Assembly: GCF_001513965.1 (NCBI RefSeq)
Contig: NZ_KQ948037.1
Location: forward strand, 1-64,000
Origin: Streptomyces cellostaticus
Lineage (GTDB): Bacteria; Actinomycetota; Actinomycetes; Streptomycetales; Streptomycetaceae
DNA: 64,000 nt
Direction: 5' to 3'
Each line of letters opens with the position of its first letter. Within the stretch, counting starts at the first letter, position 1. This document shows, piece after piece, positions 42,503 through 51,700 of the stretch. The notes under the pieces were generated by a model. It ran no database searches and had not been told where the DNA came from. It saw nothing but the letters and a program-made list of their open reading frames with translations. The translations under genes were made by a program, and so were the position numbers.

Positions 42503-42582
42503 CGTGCGGCTCCCGGGGTGTGCGCTCCGGCGGCTCCCAAGGCTCCGGACGCTCCGGGCGCTCCGTGTCGGGAGGTGGTCAT
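42499..42582 (-). CDS. Small ORF upstream of the epimerase (27 aa)
   Basis: A 27-residue Gly/Ala/Pro-rich reading begins with an ATG preceded by AAGGAGAAG, a very strong ribosome site. Its stop overlaps the epimerase ATG in ATGA. The epimerase itself lacks a good site, so this ORF may feed ribosomes into it by coupling. No homology or domain is recognisable, and it could be a chance ORF. Confidence 0.4.
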   Translation of the reverse strand: MTTSRHGAPGASGALGAAGAHTPGAAR

Positions 42583-42700
42583 CTGGTCTTCTCCTTCAGA
42601 GGGGTGGTGCGGTTGCCTGCGACGTCAAAGGCGCGGTGCGGTCGCCTGCGGCGGTGGGCCGGGCCCGAGCGGCTGCGGCCGGGGGCCGGTGGCGGAAGGT

Positions 42701-44305
42701 TCACTCGGGTGCTCCCGTGGGGGCGTGGGCCGAGGCCTGGGTGAGGGTGCGCTGGGCGTGGACCAGCAGGGTCAGGGCCGCGGTGCCACAGGCGAGTACC
42801 GGGACAGCGGCCGTGCCCCAGGCGTCCACCAGGGTTTGGACGGGGGTCGCCAGGAAGGCGCAGCCGGGCAGCCGGCCGGCCAGGGGCAGGGCGAGGGCCG
42901 CCGCCTCGGTGGCCGCCGCCGCGGCGAGGACGAGGGCCGGGGCGTGCCGGCGGTGGTGCACGGTGAGGAGGCGGGCGAGCAGGAGCAGGGCGCCGAGAGT
43001 GAGGGCCTGCGGGTAGTGCGCACCCTCGTGCAGGGCGGCGCCGCACAGGGCGAGCAGGGCGGTGAGGGCGCCGAGGAACAGGGCGAAGGTGCCGAGCAGC
43101 AGTGGCCGGGCTGCGGCCGTGAAGTCCTCCAGGCCGCGGCTGCCGGCGAGCCTGCGGCGGGCGCCGGCGGCGAGGAGGTGCGCGCACCAGGCGGCCGGGG
43201 CGCAGGCCAGGGTGAGCGCCAGGGCGGGTGCGGCGGTCACGGGCCAGGGGCCGTCCGGGGCACCGGTGGGCAGGGCGTCGGGGCCGCCGGCCAGGATCGC
43301 CCGCAGGAGTCCGTCGCCCAGGAGGGCGTAGCCGAGCAGACAGAGGGTCCACGCGCGCGTGCCGGATCCCGTACGCCACGAGGGTGTGCCTGGCGCGGCG
43401 GCGAGGGGGCCGCGGCGCAGGGCTGCGCGGACCGCGAGGCCGACGGCGAGGAGTCCGCCGAGGGCCACCGGCAGGCGGGCCTGGCCGTGGGTGAGGTGCA
43501 GTCCGGCCAGGACGGCCGTGCCGAGCGCCCCGGGCAGGAGGGTGAGCAGGATCCAGCCGGCGCTGACGCGGGGTACGCGCACGGGCTCGGGGTACGGACG
43601 CGATGCGCCGTCGCGGGGCACGCGCGCGTACAGCTCCTCGGCGAGCGAGAAGACGTCGCGGTGGCGGAAGCGGGCGGCGGTGCGGTCGGTGATGCCGAGC
43701 GCCTCGAGGCCGGCGGCGATCTCCAGCGGGTCCACGGCCCGTTCGCACAGCTCCCGGTGACGGTGCAACAGGGCCTTCACGGGGTCGGCGGCGCCGCGCC
43801 GGGGGGCGGCTCTGCGGCTCCTGTCGGGCTCGGCGTCCGCTCCGCCACGCGTCGAGGCCGAGGGCGAAGACAGCTGGGCCGCTCGGGGACGCACCGATGC
43901 CGTTGGCGTCCGGGCCACGGCGACGGAGGCCGCCGAAGTCCTGGCTGCCGGGGGCGAGGGCGCCTCGAAGGCCTCGGACGCGTCCGCCGCCGTGAGAACC
44001 CTCGCATCGAACGGCGCGGCCCAAGCCTCGGTCGCCGTGGGAGTCCCGGAGGTCTCCCAGGGGTCGGGGTCCGGTCGGTCGGTGGCGCCGGCGGGCGCAC
44101 GGCGCTCCCCGGCCGGCCAGTGTCCCGGCCGCGCGTCCCATGCGTCCGCGCCGCTCGGCATGCCGGGGCGGTCCGGTCCGCCCGGCTCGCCCAGGGTGCC
44201 CGCGCTCTCGCCGCGCGCGCCGCGCGCAGCACGGGGTTCGCCGACTCCGCTCATCGCCGCCCTCCCCTCGTCGCGGGCGCCCTCCGCCCTGCCGGAGCCG
44301 TTCAT
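42701..44305 (-). CDS. Polytopic membrane protein of a polysaccharide operon
   Basis: The 534-aa protein has a long disordered Ala/Pro/Arg-rich N terminus (~1-165), then a short folded segment with HRHRELCERAVDPLEIAAGLEALGITDR-type helices ending in RHRDVFSLAEELYARV (~175-232). About eight transmembrane helices follow (~240-520). The membrane portion matches no family I can name. Its partner, a PelF-type glycosyltransferase, ends in an overlapping ATGA, so the two are coupled. It is a candidate for the polymer-export or polymerase role, but 8 helices is fewer than PelG or Wzx-type proteins usually have. Confidence 0.7.
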   Translation of the reverse strand: MNGSGRAEGARDEGRAAMSGVGEPRAARGARGESAGTLGEPGGPDRPGMPSGADAWDARPGHWPAGERRAPAGATDRPDPDPWETSGTPTATEAWAAPFDARVLTAADASEAFEAPSPPAARTSAASVAVARTPTASVRPRAAQLSSPSASTRGGADAEPDRSRRAAPRRGAADPVKALLHRHRELCERAVDPLEIAAGLEALGITDRTAARFRHRDVFSLAEELYARVPRDGASRPYPEPVRVPRVSAGWILLTLLPGALGTAVLAGLHLTHGQARLPVALGGLLAVGLAVRAALRRGPLAAAPGTPSWRTGSGTRAWTLCLLGYALLGDGLLRAILAGGPDALPTGAPDGPWPVTAAPALALTLACAPAAWCAHLLAAGARRRLAGSRGLEDFTAAARPLLLGTFALFLGALTALLALCGAALHEGAHYPQALTLGALLLLARLLTVHHRRHAPALVLAAAAATEAAALALPLAGRLPGCAFLATPVQTLVDAWGTAAVPVLACGTAALTLLVHAQRTLTQASAHAPTGAPE

Positions 44306-46017
44306 TGCGCCCCCTCCGCGGTTGCCAGCGGGGTCGCACGGACCGGGCCGCCTGCCGCCCAGCCGGGGACACCCCGGGTCAGTGCGCGGGCCGTGGGGCC
44401 GGTCCAGCGGCCGGGGACGTGGGCCTCGGGCGGGGTGGCGAACGGCAGGGGTTCGCCGGCCTCGTCGAGGACCACCCGGCGGACCGGACAGCGCGCGACG
44501 ACCTCCAGGTAAATGCAGTGAAATGCCGCGATGTTCTGCTCGACGGTGAACAGTTCGAGCGCACGGGCGCGTGCGGCGGCGCCCAGGCGCTCACGGCGCT
44601 CGGGGTCGCGCAGCAGTGCCACGCACGCCTCGGCGAGCGCCCGCGGATTGCGCGGGGGCACGACGAGGCCCGTACCGCCGATGACCTCCAGCACCGCGCC
44701 GACGTCGGTGGACACGGTGGCGCGGCCGCAGAACATGGCCTCGGCCAGGGTGATCGGGAAGCCCTCGACGACGCTGGAGAGGACGACGACGGCGCCGGCG
44801 GCGTACGCGTCGGGCAGGGTCGGGGCCTCGGGGTCTCCGATCTCCTCGAAGGAGACCGGATTGTCGCCCACCGCGTGCACGCCCTCCGCCTCGTCCGGGA
44901 AGAGCTGGGCGGCGAGCACCCGGCAGTGGCCCAGGTAGGCCTCCCCCTCGGGGCCCGCGGGGGCACCGATGATCCGCAGGCGGGCCTTCGGCTGCTCCTT
45001 GCGCACCTCGGCGAAGGCGTGCAGCAGGGACACCAGGTCCTTGGCGGGTTCGACGCGCCCGACCCAGACGAGCGTGCCGGGGTCGGCGCGGTCCGGGGAC
45101 TCGCCGATCTCGGCGAAGCGGGAGGCCTCCATGCCCGGGTGGACGGTACGGATCCTGTGGCGGTCGGCGCCGCACCGTTCCTGCCAGCGGCGGGCGTGGG
45201 CGTTGCCGGGTGTGAGGATCGCGGCGCGCCGGTAGACCTCGGCGGCCAGCCGGCCGTGGAAGGCGGCGAGCAGGGCGCGTACGGCGGGGGCGGCGGCGTC
45301 GGGGCCGAGGGCCAGGTAGTGCGAGCGCAGTTGCACGCCGTACTCGGTGACCAGCAGCGGTACGTCGCAGAAGTGCCGGGCGAGCAGTCCGGGCAGGGCG
45401 GCCGGGCCGCCCGCGGTGGCGTGGCAGAGGTCGGCCGCACCGAGGGCGTCGTCGCCGTACCAGTCGAGGGAGAGGGGGCGCAGGGCGCGTTCGAGGTGTG
45501 CGGCGACGGTGAGCAGGTCGGGTACGCGCGCCTCGCGCGCCGTGCGCAGCGCGCCGGGGGCGCGGCAGGCGCGCTCCAGGGTGCGTACGGCGATGTCGGA
45601 GCGGAGTGCGCCGATCAGTCCGCCCTCGTCGCGGGCGAGTTCGGCGAGGCCGTAGAGCGCATTGCCGAAACGGTCCGCCAGGTGGGGGGACATGGCACGG
45701 GACGCCGCGTCGAACACCTCATCGGACCCGGCGCACACCGCCGCGGCCAGTTCCCCGTAGCACTCGGTGAAGCGCCGGCGTGCGCGCCGCCCGTAGGCGA
45801 CCCCGTCGTCCTCGGCCGTCCACAGCGGAGCCGTACGCACCCGGCCGACGTGTGGCGGGAGCGGGCCCCAGCCGGCGTCCTCCTGCTGTCGGCTGCGGCT
45901 GAGCGCGTAGAGGTCGAACTCGTGCTGTGCGAGCCCGCGCACGAGCCGGTCGCACCAGAGCCCGGCGTCACCGCTCACATACGGATAGCCACCTTCCGTA
46001 AGCAGTCCGATGCGCAC
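44302..46017 (-). CDS. PelF-type (DUF3492, GT4) glycosyltransferase
   Basis: The 571-aa protein begins MRIGLLTEGGYPYVSGDAGLW, a DUF3492 signature of PelF-like cytosolic glycosyltransferases. It continues to a GT4 C-terminal half with VWVGRVEPAKDL (phosphate-binding loop) and VEGFPITLAEAMFCGR (the Glu-x7-Glu motif), then NPRALAEACVALLRDPERR. PelF uses UDP-N-acetylhexosamine and makes the Pel polymer in other bacteria, so a related polymer is likely. The start is GTG 46017; longer forms are not conserved. It is the first gene of an operon: membrane protein, tiny ORF, epimerase, spherulin-4. The promoter should be in 46018-46219. Confidence 0.85.
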   Translation of the reverse strand: MRIGLLTEGGYPYVSGDAGLWCDRLVRGLAQHEFDLYALSRSRQQEDAGWGPLPPHVGRVRTAPLWTAEDDGVAYGRRARRRFTECYGELAAAVCAGSDEVFDAASRAMSPHLADRFGNALYGLAELARDEGGLIGALRSDIAVRTLERACRAPGALRTAREARVPDLLTVAAHLERALRPLSLDWYGDDALGAADLCHATAGGPAALPGLLARHFCDVPLLVTEYGVQLRSHYLALGPDAAAPAVRALLAAFHGRLAAEVYRRAAILTPGNAHARRWQERCGADRHRIRTVHPGMEASRFAEIGESPDRADPGTLVWVGRVEPAKDLVSLLHAFAEVRKEQPKARLRIIGAPAGPEGEAYLGHCRVLAAQLFPDEAEGVHAVGDNPVSFEEIGDPEAPTLPDAYAAGAVVVLSSVVEGFPITLAEAMFCGRATVSTDVGAVLEVIGGTGLVVPPRNPRALAEACVALLRDPERRERLGAAARARALELFTVEQNIAAFHCIYLEVVARCPVRRVVLDEAGEPLPFATPPEAHVPGRWTGPTARALTRGVPGWAAGGPVRATPLATAEGAQ

Positions 46018-46219
46018 GTGTGCACCCCCGATCTCCCGTGAGTGGGAGCCGCCCTGGTCCCGGCGGCTCGCAGCGGGAAGAACGTATGCGGACAAGGCGG
46101 TGGCGCGACGGACGGTTGTCCATCGCGCCACCAAAAGGGGTGAACGGTCGTAACTTTCGCGTGCGGACCGCGTTCCGTCGCGCTATGAGATCACAGGGTG
46201 ATTGCTCACGTACGAAACG

Positions 46220-47812
46220 TTACGCCACGGCCAGCTCCCGTCGGGCGGCGCGCCGCTGGGCGGCCAGCTCCGGGTCGAGCGCGGGCACGGCGGCGAGCAG
46301 CTGCTTGGTGTACGGCTCGCGCGGGGTGTCGTACACCTCGTCGACGGGTCCGGACTCGACGACCTGTCCGCGGCGCATCACCGCGATCCGGTCGCTGACC
46401 TGGCGGACGACGGCCAGGTCGTGCGCGATGAACACGAGCGCGAGGCCGAGTTCCCGCTGCAACTCGCCGAGCAGGGCGACCACCTGGGCCTGCGTGGTGA
46501 CGTCGAGCGCGGAGACGGGCTCGTCGCAGACGATGACACGCGGATCGGCGGCGAGCGCCCGTGCGATGCCCACGCGCTGGCGCTGTCCGCCGCTGAACTC
46601 GTGCGGGTAGCGGTCGTAGTGCGCCGCTTCGAGCCCCACGCGCTCCAGCAGTTCGAGCACGCGCCCCCGGATGCGCTCGTCGTGTTCCCCGCGCGCGCGG
46701 AGCGGGTCGGCGATGGACTCGCCCACGCTGCGGCGGGGGTTGAGGGAGGAGACCGGGTCCTGGAAGACCATCTGCACGGCCGGGTTCACGCCGGTGTGCG
46801 GGCGCCCGTCGTAGCGGATGCCTCCAGCGGTGGGCGGCAGCAGCCCGACCAGCATGCGGCCCAGCGTCGTCTTGCCGCTGCCGCTCTCCCCCACGATCCC
46901 CAGGGTCTCGCCCCGGCGGACGGTCAGCGAGATGTCGTCCACGGCCGTGAAGGCCGTCCTGCCGCGCCCGAACTCGCGCCTGAGGCCGGTCGCCTCCAGG
47001 ACGACCTCGTCGGACGCCTCGGCCACGGCGGCGCGCGGCGCGTCCACGCGCGGGACGGCGCCGAGCAGTTCGCGGGTGTACGCCTGCGCGGGCGCCCCCA
47101 GAACCGTGCCGACCGGGCCGTGTTCCACGGCCTTGCCGTGCCGCATGACCAGCACCTCGTCGACGCTCTCGGCGGCGACGCCCACGTCGTGGGTGACGAG
47201 CAGCAGGCCCATGCCGGTCTCCTCGCGCAGCGTGTGCAGCAGGTCGAGGATCTGGGCCTGGACGGTGACGTCGAGGGCCGTCGTGGGCTCGTCGGCGATC
47301 AGCAGGTCCGGTTCGCAGGCCAGGGCCATGGCGATGAGGGCGCGCTGGCGCATGCCGCCGCTGAACTCGTGCGGGCGGGACCGGGACCGGCGCCGTGCGT
47401 CCGGAATTCCAACCCTCTCCAGCACCTCGACGGCACGCGCGCGTGCGGCGCGTCGTGACGCGCGCGTGTGCACGCGGTACACCTCGGCGATCTGGTCGCC
47501 GATCGCGTAGTACGGGTCGAGCGAGGACAGCGGGTCCTGGAAGACCATGGCGGCCTTGGCGCCGCGCAGCCGCCGCAGTTCCCCGTCCGAGGCCTGCTGG
47601 ACGTCGGTGCCGGCGACGTGGACCGAGCCGCCGACCCGTGCTCCGGTGCCCCGGTGCAGGCCCAGCAGGGCGCCGGCGACCGTGGACTTGCCGGAGCCGG
47701 ACTCGCCGACCAGCGCTAGGGCGGCCCCCTCCGCCAGGCGGAAGGAGAGCCCGTCCACGGCCCGCAGCGAGCCGAACTCGACCGTCAGGTCCGTGACTTC
47801 CACCAGGCTCAT
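46220..47812 (-). CDS. Peptide ABC transporter, fused double ATPase
   Basis: This 530-aa protein has two ABC ATPase domains in tandem (DppD-DppF order). Walker A is GESGSGKST in the first (~36) and GESGSGKTT in the second (~315). Signatures are FSGGMRQRA and FSGGQRQRV, with Walker B DLLIADEP and RVIVCDEP. It powers import by the two membrane permeases encoded upstream (47.8-49.8 kb). The ATG overlaps the stop of the first permease by 4 bp, so all are translated together. It is the last gene of the operon, probably ending in the 46018-46219 gap, where I saw no clear hairpin. Confidence 0.92.
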   Translation of the reverse strand: MSLVEVTDLTVEFGSLRAVDGLSFRLAEGAALALVGESGSGKSTVAGALLGLHRGTGARVGGSVHVAGTDVQQASDGELRRLRGAKAAMVFQDPLSSLDPYYAIGDQIAEVYRVHTRASRRAARARAVEVLERVGIPDARRRSRSRPHEFSGGMRQRALIAMALACEPDLLIADEPTTALDVTVQAQILDLLHTLREETGMGLLLVTHDVGVAAESVDEVLVMRHGKAVEHGPVGTVLGAPAQAYTRELLGAVPRVDAPRAAVAEASDEVVLEATGLRREFGRGRTAFTAVDDISLTVRRGETLGIVGESGSGKTTLGRMLVGLLPPTAGGIRYDGRPHTGVNPAVQMVFQDPVSSLNPRRSVGESIADPLRARGEHDERIRGRVLELLERVGLEAAHYDRYPHEFSGGQRQRVGIARALAADPRVIVCDEPVSALDVTTQAQVVALLGELQRELGLALVFIAHDLAVVRQVSDRIAVMRRGQVVESGPVDEVYDTPREPYTKQLLAAVPALDPELAAQRRAARRELAVA

Positions 47813-48807
47813 GCGAGTACCACCCGTCGGTCGGCCACCGCGTACAGGACGTCCGCGACGGCGTTGGCGATGACCACGAAGAAGCCGACGACCAGGACCA
47901 TGCCGACGACGACCGGCAGGTCGACGACCTTCACCGCGTGCACCAGCTCCTGGCCGATACCGGGCAGGCCGAACAGGGTCTCGGTGAGGACGGCGCCGCC
48001 GACGGCCGAGCCGACGTTGTTGGCGTTCAGCGCGATGACGGGCGCCAGGGCGCCGCGCAGGGCGTGCCGGCCGACGATCGCGCGCTCGCCCACGCCGTAG
48101 GCGCGGAAGGTGCGGATGTGGTCCTCGGCGAGCGTCTCCAGCATCGCCGCCCGGGTGAGCCGGGCGAAGGCGGCCGCTTCGATCAGGGCGAGCGACAGCC
48201 AGGGCAGCAGCAGGTTCCACGCCCACTGCTCGGGGTCGTCGGCGAAGTTCACGTACTGCGGGAACGGCAGCAGCTGGAGTTCGCCGCAGACGACGATCAT
48301 CAGGACGAGGCCGAGGACGAACACGGGGGTGGCCCAGCCGGCGAGCGTGACGGCGGTCAGTACGCGCTCGGAGAACCGGCCGCGCCGCCAGGCGGACAGC
48401 ACGCCGGTGCCGACGCCGATCACCAGCCACAGCACCATCGCGCCGAGGACGAGGGACAGGCTGACCGGCAGCTTGGTCAGGATGATGTCCATCACCTGCT
48501 GGTCGCTCTGGTACGACAGCCCCAGGCAGGGTGCCGGGCAGTGTGCCACCGAGGTGCCGGTCGAGTAGTCCTGGCCGACGAAGATGCCCTCCAGGAAGTG
48601 CCAGTAGCGCAGGTAGAGCGGGTCGCCGAGCTTCAGCTGCTGGGCGACCTGGTGCACCTGTTCCGGCGAGCAGCGCGGGCCGCAGGTGATCTGGGCGACG
48701 TTGCCGGGGGTGGCGTAGAAGACGACGTAGACGAGCACCGAGATGGCGAGCAGGGTGACCGCCGTGCCCACGGCCCGGCGCAGCAGGAATCCACCGAAGC
48801 CGCTCAT
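47809..48807 (-). CDS. Peptide ABC transporter permease (DppB-like)
   Basis: The 332-aa DppB/OppB-type permease has an N-terminal membrane helix (RRAVGTAVTLLAISVLVYVVFYATPG), a periplasmic-type loop with LRYWHFLEGIFVG, then five further helices. The conserved EAA-type loop lies around EDHIRTFRAYGVGERAIVGRHALRGALAPV. It forms half of the translocation channel. Three extra cysteines (CGPRC and CPAPC in the N-terminal loop) are unusual for this family. GGAGGAGAC precedes the ATG at ~5 nt. Its gene overlaps both neighbours by 4 bp. Confidence 0.92.
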   Translation of the reverse strand: MSGFGGFLLRRAVGTAVTLLAISVLVYVVFYATPGNVAQITCGPRCSPEQVHQVAQQLKLGDPLYLRYWHFLEGIFVGQDYSTGTSVAHCPAPCLGLSYQSDQQVMDIILTKLPVSLSLVLGAMVLWLVIGVGTGVLSAWRRGRFSERVLTAVTLAGWATPVFVLGLVLMIVVCGELQLLPFPQYVNFADDPEQWAWNLLLPWLSLALIEAAAFARLTRAAMLETLAEDHIRTFRAYGVGERAIVGRHALRGALAPVIALNANNVGSAVGGAVLTETLFGLPGIGQELVHAVKVVDLPVVVGMVLVVGFFVVIANAVADVLYAVADRRVVLA

Positions 48808-49823
48808 GAGGTCTCCTCCTTCCCGGTCCCGGCGCCGCCGGTCTCGTTCCTGCGGCCGGTGCCGACGCGCAGGCGGGAGGCCGCGCGCGGGTCGAGGGCG
48901 GTGCGCACGCCGTCGCCGAGGACGGTGAGGGCGAGGACGGTGACGAACAGGGCGCCGGCCGGCAGCAGCAGGTACTGCGGGGCCGCCTGGTACCAGACGT
49001 CGGCGGCGGTGAGCATCTGCCCCCACGAGGGCGTCGGCGGCTTCACGCCGACACCGAGGAAGGACAGGGCCGCCTCGGCGGAGATGTTCGTGGGCACCAG
49101 CAGCGCGGCGTACGTGATCACGGGCGCGGCGAGGCCTGGCAGCAGCTCGCGGCGGGCGATCCGCCAGGCGCCCCAGCCGCTGAGCCGGGCGGCCAGGACG
49201 TAGTCGAGGCCCTTGAGGGTGAGGGTCTGGGCGCGCACGATCTTCGCGATGTTGCCCCAGGCGATCAGGCCGATGACCAGGCTGACGAGGACGGGCCGCG
49301 GGAAGCTCGACGGCACGATCGCCAGCAGTGCCAACGACATGATCATCAACGGCAGGGCCACGATGATGTCCGTGACACGGCTCAACAGTTGATCAACCCA
49401 TCGGTTGCCGAGTGCGGAGGCCACGCCGATCACGATGCCGAGGAAGACCTGCAACACCGTGGCCGCCAGCGCGACAGCGAGTGAAACCCGTGCCCCGTAG
49501 GCCAGCCGCGCGAACAGGTCGCGCCCGGTCTGCGGTTCGACGCCCAGCCAGTGGTCGGCGCTGATGCCGCCGAAGGAGCCGATGGGCACGCCTCCGCGCG
49601 CGGAGTCGATCAGGGAGGGGTGGTACGTGGTCGGGTCCTGGCCCTCCAGGGCGGTGAGCAGCGGCGCGGCGAGCGCGACCAGGACGAGCAGTGCGACGAC
49701 GGCCGCGGCGACCAGGGCGGCGCGCTGTGCCCGCAGCCGCCGCCAGAACTGACGGGCCCCCGAAGCCCCCGGGACGGGTGTGTCCGTCCCGGGGGGCTGG
49801 GAGGCGACAAGTGCCTCGCTCAC
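48804..49823 (-). CDS. Peptide ABC transporter permease (DppC-like)
   Basis: The 339-aa DppC/OppC-type permease has an N-terminal cytoplasmic tail, a first helix (RAALVAAAVVALLVLVALAAPLL), then an extended loop with HWLGVEPQTGRDLFARLAYG. Five more helices follow with the EAA loop KGLDYVLAARLSGWGAWRIARRELLPG. It pairs with the DppB-like protein to form the membrane channel. The start is GTG 49823. It overlaps the downstream permease by 4 bp and lies 4 bp after the substrate-binding protein gene (49828), so the operon is continuous. Confidence 0.92.
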   Translation of the reverse strand: MSEALVASQPPGTDTPVPGASGARQFWRRLRAQRAALVAAAVVALLVLVALAAPLLTALEGQDPTTYHPSLIDSARGGVPIGSFGGISADHWLGVEPQTGRDLFARLAYGARVSLAVALAATVLQVFLGIVIGVASALGNRWVDQLLSRVTDIIVALPLMIMSLALLAIVPSSFPRPVLVSLVIGLIAWGNIAKIVRAQTLTLKGLDYVLAARLSGWGAWRIARRELLPGLAAPVITYAALLVPTNISAEAALSFLGVGVKPPTPSWGQMLTAADVWYQAAPQYLLLPAGALFVTVLALTVLGDGVRTALDPRAASRLRVGTGRRNETGGAGTGKEETS

Positions 49824-49827
49824 GGCC

Positions 49828-51546
49828 TTACTTCACCGCGACCTGGGAGATGTCGAGGACGCCGGTCCAGTCGCTGATGACGATGTTCTTGACGTCCGAG
49901 CCGTACAGGCGCTTGTAGACCGGGTGGAACAACGGCACGACGAGGGCCTGCTCGCCGATCTTCTTGTCCAGTGCACCCCACCGCTTGGCGGCCGCGTCAA
50001 GGTCGGTCAACTTGTTGATCGCGTCAATCTCGTCATTGACCGACTTGTCGTTCAGCAGGCCCGTGTTGAAGTTCGCTCCATCGTTGACGATCTGCCGGCC
50101 GTCGAAGATCGGGGCGAGGAAGGGGCCGCCGGAGGGCCAGTCGGCACCCCAGTGGGCGAGGAAGAAGCCGGGCTCGGTCTTCACGCTGTGGATCTTGTCC
50201 CGGTAGTCGTTGTCCTCCAAGCCCTGGAGCTTGACTGTGATGCCGGCCTTCTTCAGGGCGTCCTGGAGGGCGGTGGCGATCTCCGGGCTGGTCTCGAAGT
50301 TCTTGTCGTTCGAATGGGTCAGCGTGACGGTCAGGCCGTTCTTGAAGCCGGCCTGGGCCAGCAGCTCCTTGGCCTTGGCCGCGTTGCCGGTCTTGCCCGC
50401 CGGGAAGAGGTCGTAGGGCGTGTAGCCGAAGGACTTCTGGTCGGGCAGGAAGGTGGTGGCGGGCTCGGCGAGCGCCGAACCGCCGGCCGCGTTGACGACG
50501 GACGAACGGTCGACGGCGTACGAGATCGCCTGCCGCACCTTGGGGTTGTCGAACGGCTTCACCTTCGGGTTGAAGGCGATGTAGTTGGTGTAGCCGAAGT
50601 GGCCGGTGCCCACGCGCGCGGCCAGCTCCTTGTCGCCGGTCACCTTGGCGAGTTCGGCCGGGCCGAGGTTGGTGTCCGTGGTGACCGCGGCCGCGTCCGC
50701 TCCCTGGGACGCGGACAGCCGCTGGTTGATCACGGAGGAGTCGAGGCCGGAGCGCACGTCGATGGTGTCCGGGTAGGCCTTGCGCTCGGCGTCGACGGCC
50801 GTGGACCAGTTCGTGTTGCGTTCCAGGACGACGTGCTCACCGTCGTTCTCGTTCTTGACGACCTTGTAGGGGCCGGACGAGACCGGGTGCTCCTCGTACT
50901 TGGTGCCCGTGTCCTTGGCCTTCGGGACCGGGGTGAACTGCGTCTGCGTGGCGAGGAACGGGAACTCGCCCTCGGGCTTGTCCAGGTGGAAGACGATGGT
51001 CCGCTCGTCCGGCGTCTCGATCGCCGAGAGGCCCTTCTTGTCCTTGTACGGGCCCTGGTAGTCGGCCGCGCCGGCCAGCCAGTCGCGCAGGTAGGGGGCG
51101 CCGCCGGAGAGTTCGGGGGCGAAGGAGCGCTCGATGCCGTACTTGATGTCGGCCGAGGTGATCGGGGTGCCGTCCTCGTACTTGAGGCCCTTCTTCAGGG
51201 TGTACGTCCACACGGTCGCGTCCTTGTTGGGGCGCCCGGTGTCGGTGGCCAGGTCCGGGACGACCTTGGCACCGGCCGCGCCGTTCTCACGGTTGCGCGT
51301 GGTGAGCGTACGGAAGACCAGGGACGGGACGTTGCCGCCGCCGGAGGTGTAGAGGCGGGCGGGGTCGAAGTCGGTCTGCGGCTCGGAGTTCAGCACCGTG
51401 AGCGTGCCGCCCTTGTGCGGCGTGGAGTCGCCGCCGGAGCCCTTGGCATCGTTGTCCTTCGGGCCGCAGGCAGCGGCGCCCGCTGCCACGACCAGGCTGA
51501 CGGATGCCGCTGCCACGCGGCGCGCTATGACGGACGGTTGACGCAT
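49828..51546 (-). CDS. Peptide ABC transporter substrate-binding lipoprotein
   Basis: The 572-aa family-5 solute-binding protein has a lipoprotein signal (AAGAAAC, Cys ~27) and the SBP_bac_5 domain (GGTLTVLN, DFDPARLYTSG, SADIKYGIERSF). It would bind oligopeptides at the outer membrane surface and hand them to the permeases. The ATG at 51546 follows GAGAGG about 11 nt upstream. The gene starts the structural part of the operon. A cysteine-containing leader peptide and an intrinsic terminator lie upstream (51634-51796), suggesting attenuation in response to cysteine supply. Cargo is unknown. Confidence 0.9.
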   Translation of the reverse strand: MRQPSVIARRVAAASVSLVVAAGAAACGPKDNDAKGSGGDSTPHKGGTLTVLNSEPQTDFDPARLYTSGGGNVPSLVFRTLTTRNRENGAAGAKVVPDLATDTGRPNKDATVWTYTLKKGLKYEDGTPITSADIKYGIERSFAPELSGGAPYLRDWLAGAADYQGPYKDKKGLSAIETPDERTIVFHLDKPEGEFPFLATQTQFTPVPKAKDTGTKYEEHPVSSGPYKVVKNENDGEHVVLERNTNWSTAVDAERKAYPDTIDVRSGLDSSVINQRLSASQGADAAAVTTDTNLGPAELAKVTGDKELAARVGTGHFGYTNYIAFNPKVKPFDNPKVRQAISYAVDRSSVVNAAGGSALAEPATTFLPDQKSFGYTPYDLFPAGKTGNAAKAKELLAQAGFKNGLTVTLTHSNDKNFETSPEIATALQDALKKAGITVKLQGLEDNDYRDKIHSVKTEPGFFLAHWGADWPSGGPFLAPIFDGRQIVNDGANFNTGLLNDKSVNDEIDAINKLTDLDAAAKRWGALDKKIGEQALVVPLFHPVYKRLYGSDVKNIVISDWTGVLDISQVAVK

Positions 51547-51633
51547 CGGAATGACGACCTCTCGGATACTGAGACAAGTGGACGATAAATGAGACGACTG
51601 TGAACAGACGTCGGCCCCGGCGTCGGGTCGTCG

Positions 51634-51656
51634 AAAAATCCGTGACACGGTCACGG
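51634..51656 (-). terminator. Intrinsic terminator (attenuator) before the peptide ABC operon
   Basis: On the minus strand a 7-bp perfect stem, CCGTGAC and GTCACGG (51656-51650 with 51646-51640), has a 3-base loop and is followed by ATTTTT. It lies 45 bp after the leader-peptide stop and 88 bp before the substrate-binding protein start, so transcription must read through it to reach the operon. Confidence 0.75.
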
Positions 51657-51700
51657 ACGGAAGGGAGAAGAAGTCGCGACGCGAACGCCAGGAGGCGGCG

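Noticed and set aside
38163..43016. A 1617-codon open frame on the plus strand across the peptidase, moeZ and polysaccharide genes
   Set aside because: Long stop-free frames opposite or out of phase with real genes are normal in high-GC DNA. Its composition is low-complexity Arg/Ala/Gly, it has no domain, and it overlaps well-supported genes on both strands.
46018..46219. Possible terminator or promoter in the gap between the ABC ATPase and the PelF-type gene
   Set aside because: I could not find a convincing stem-loop or -35/-10 pair, so none is listed.
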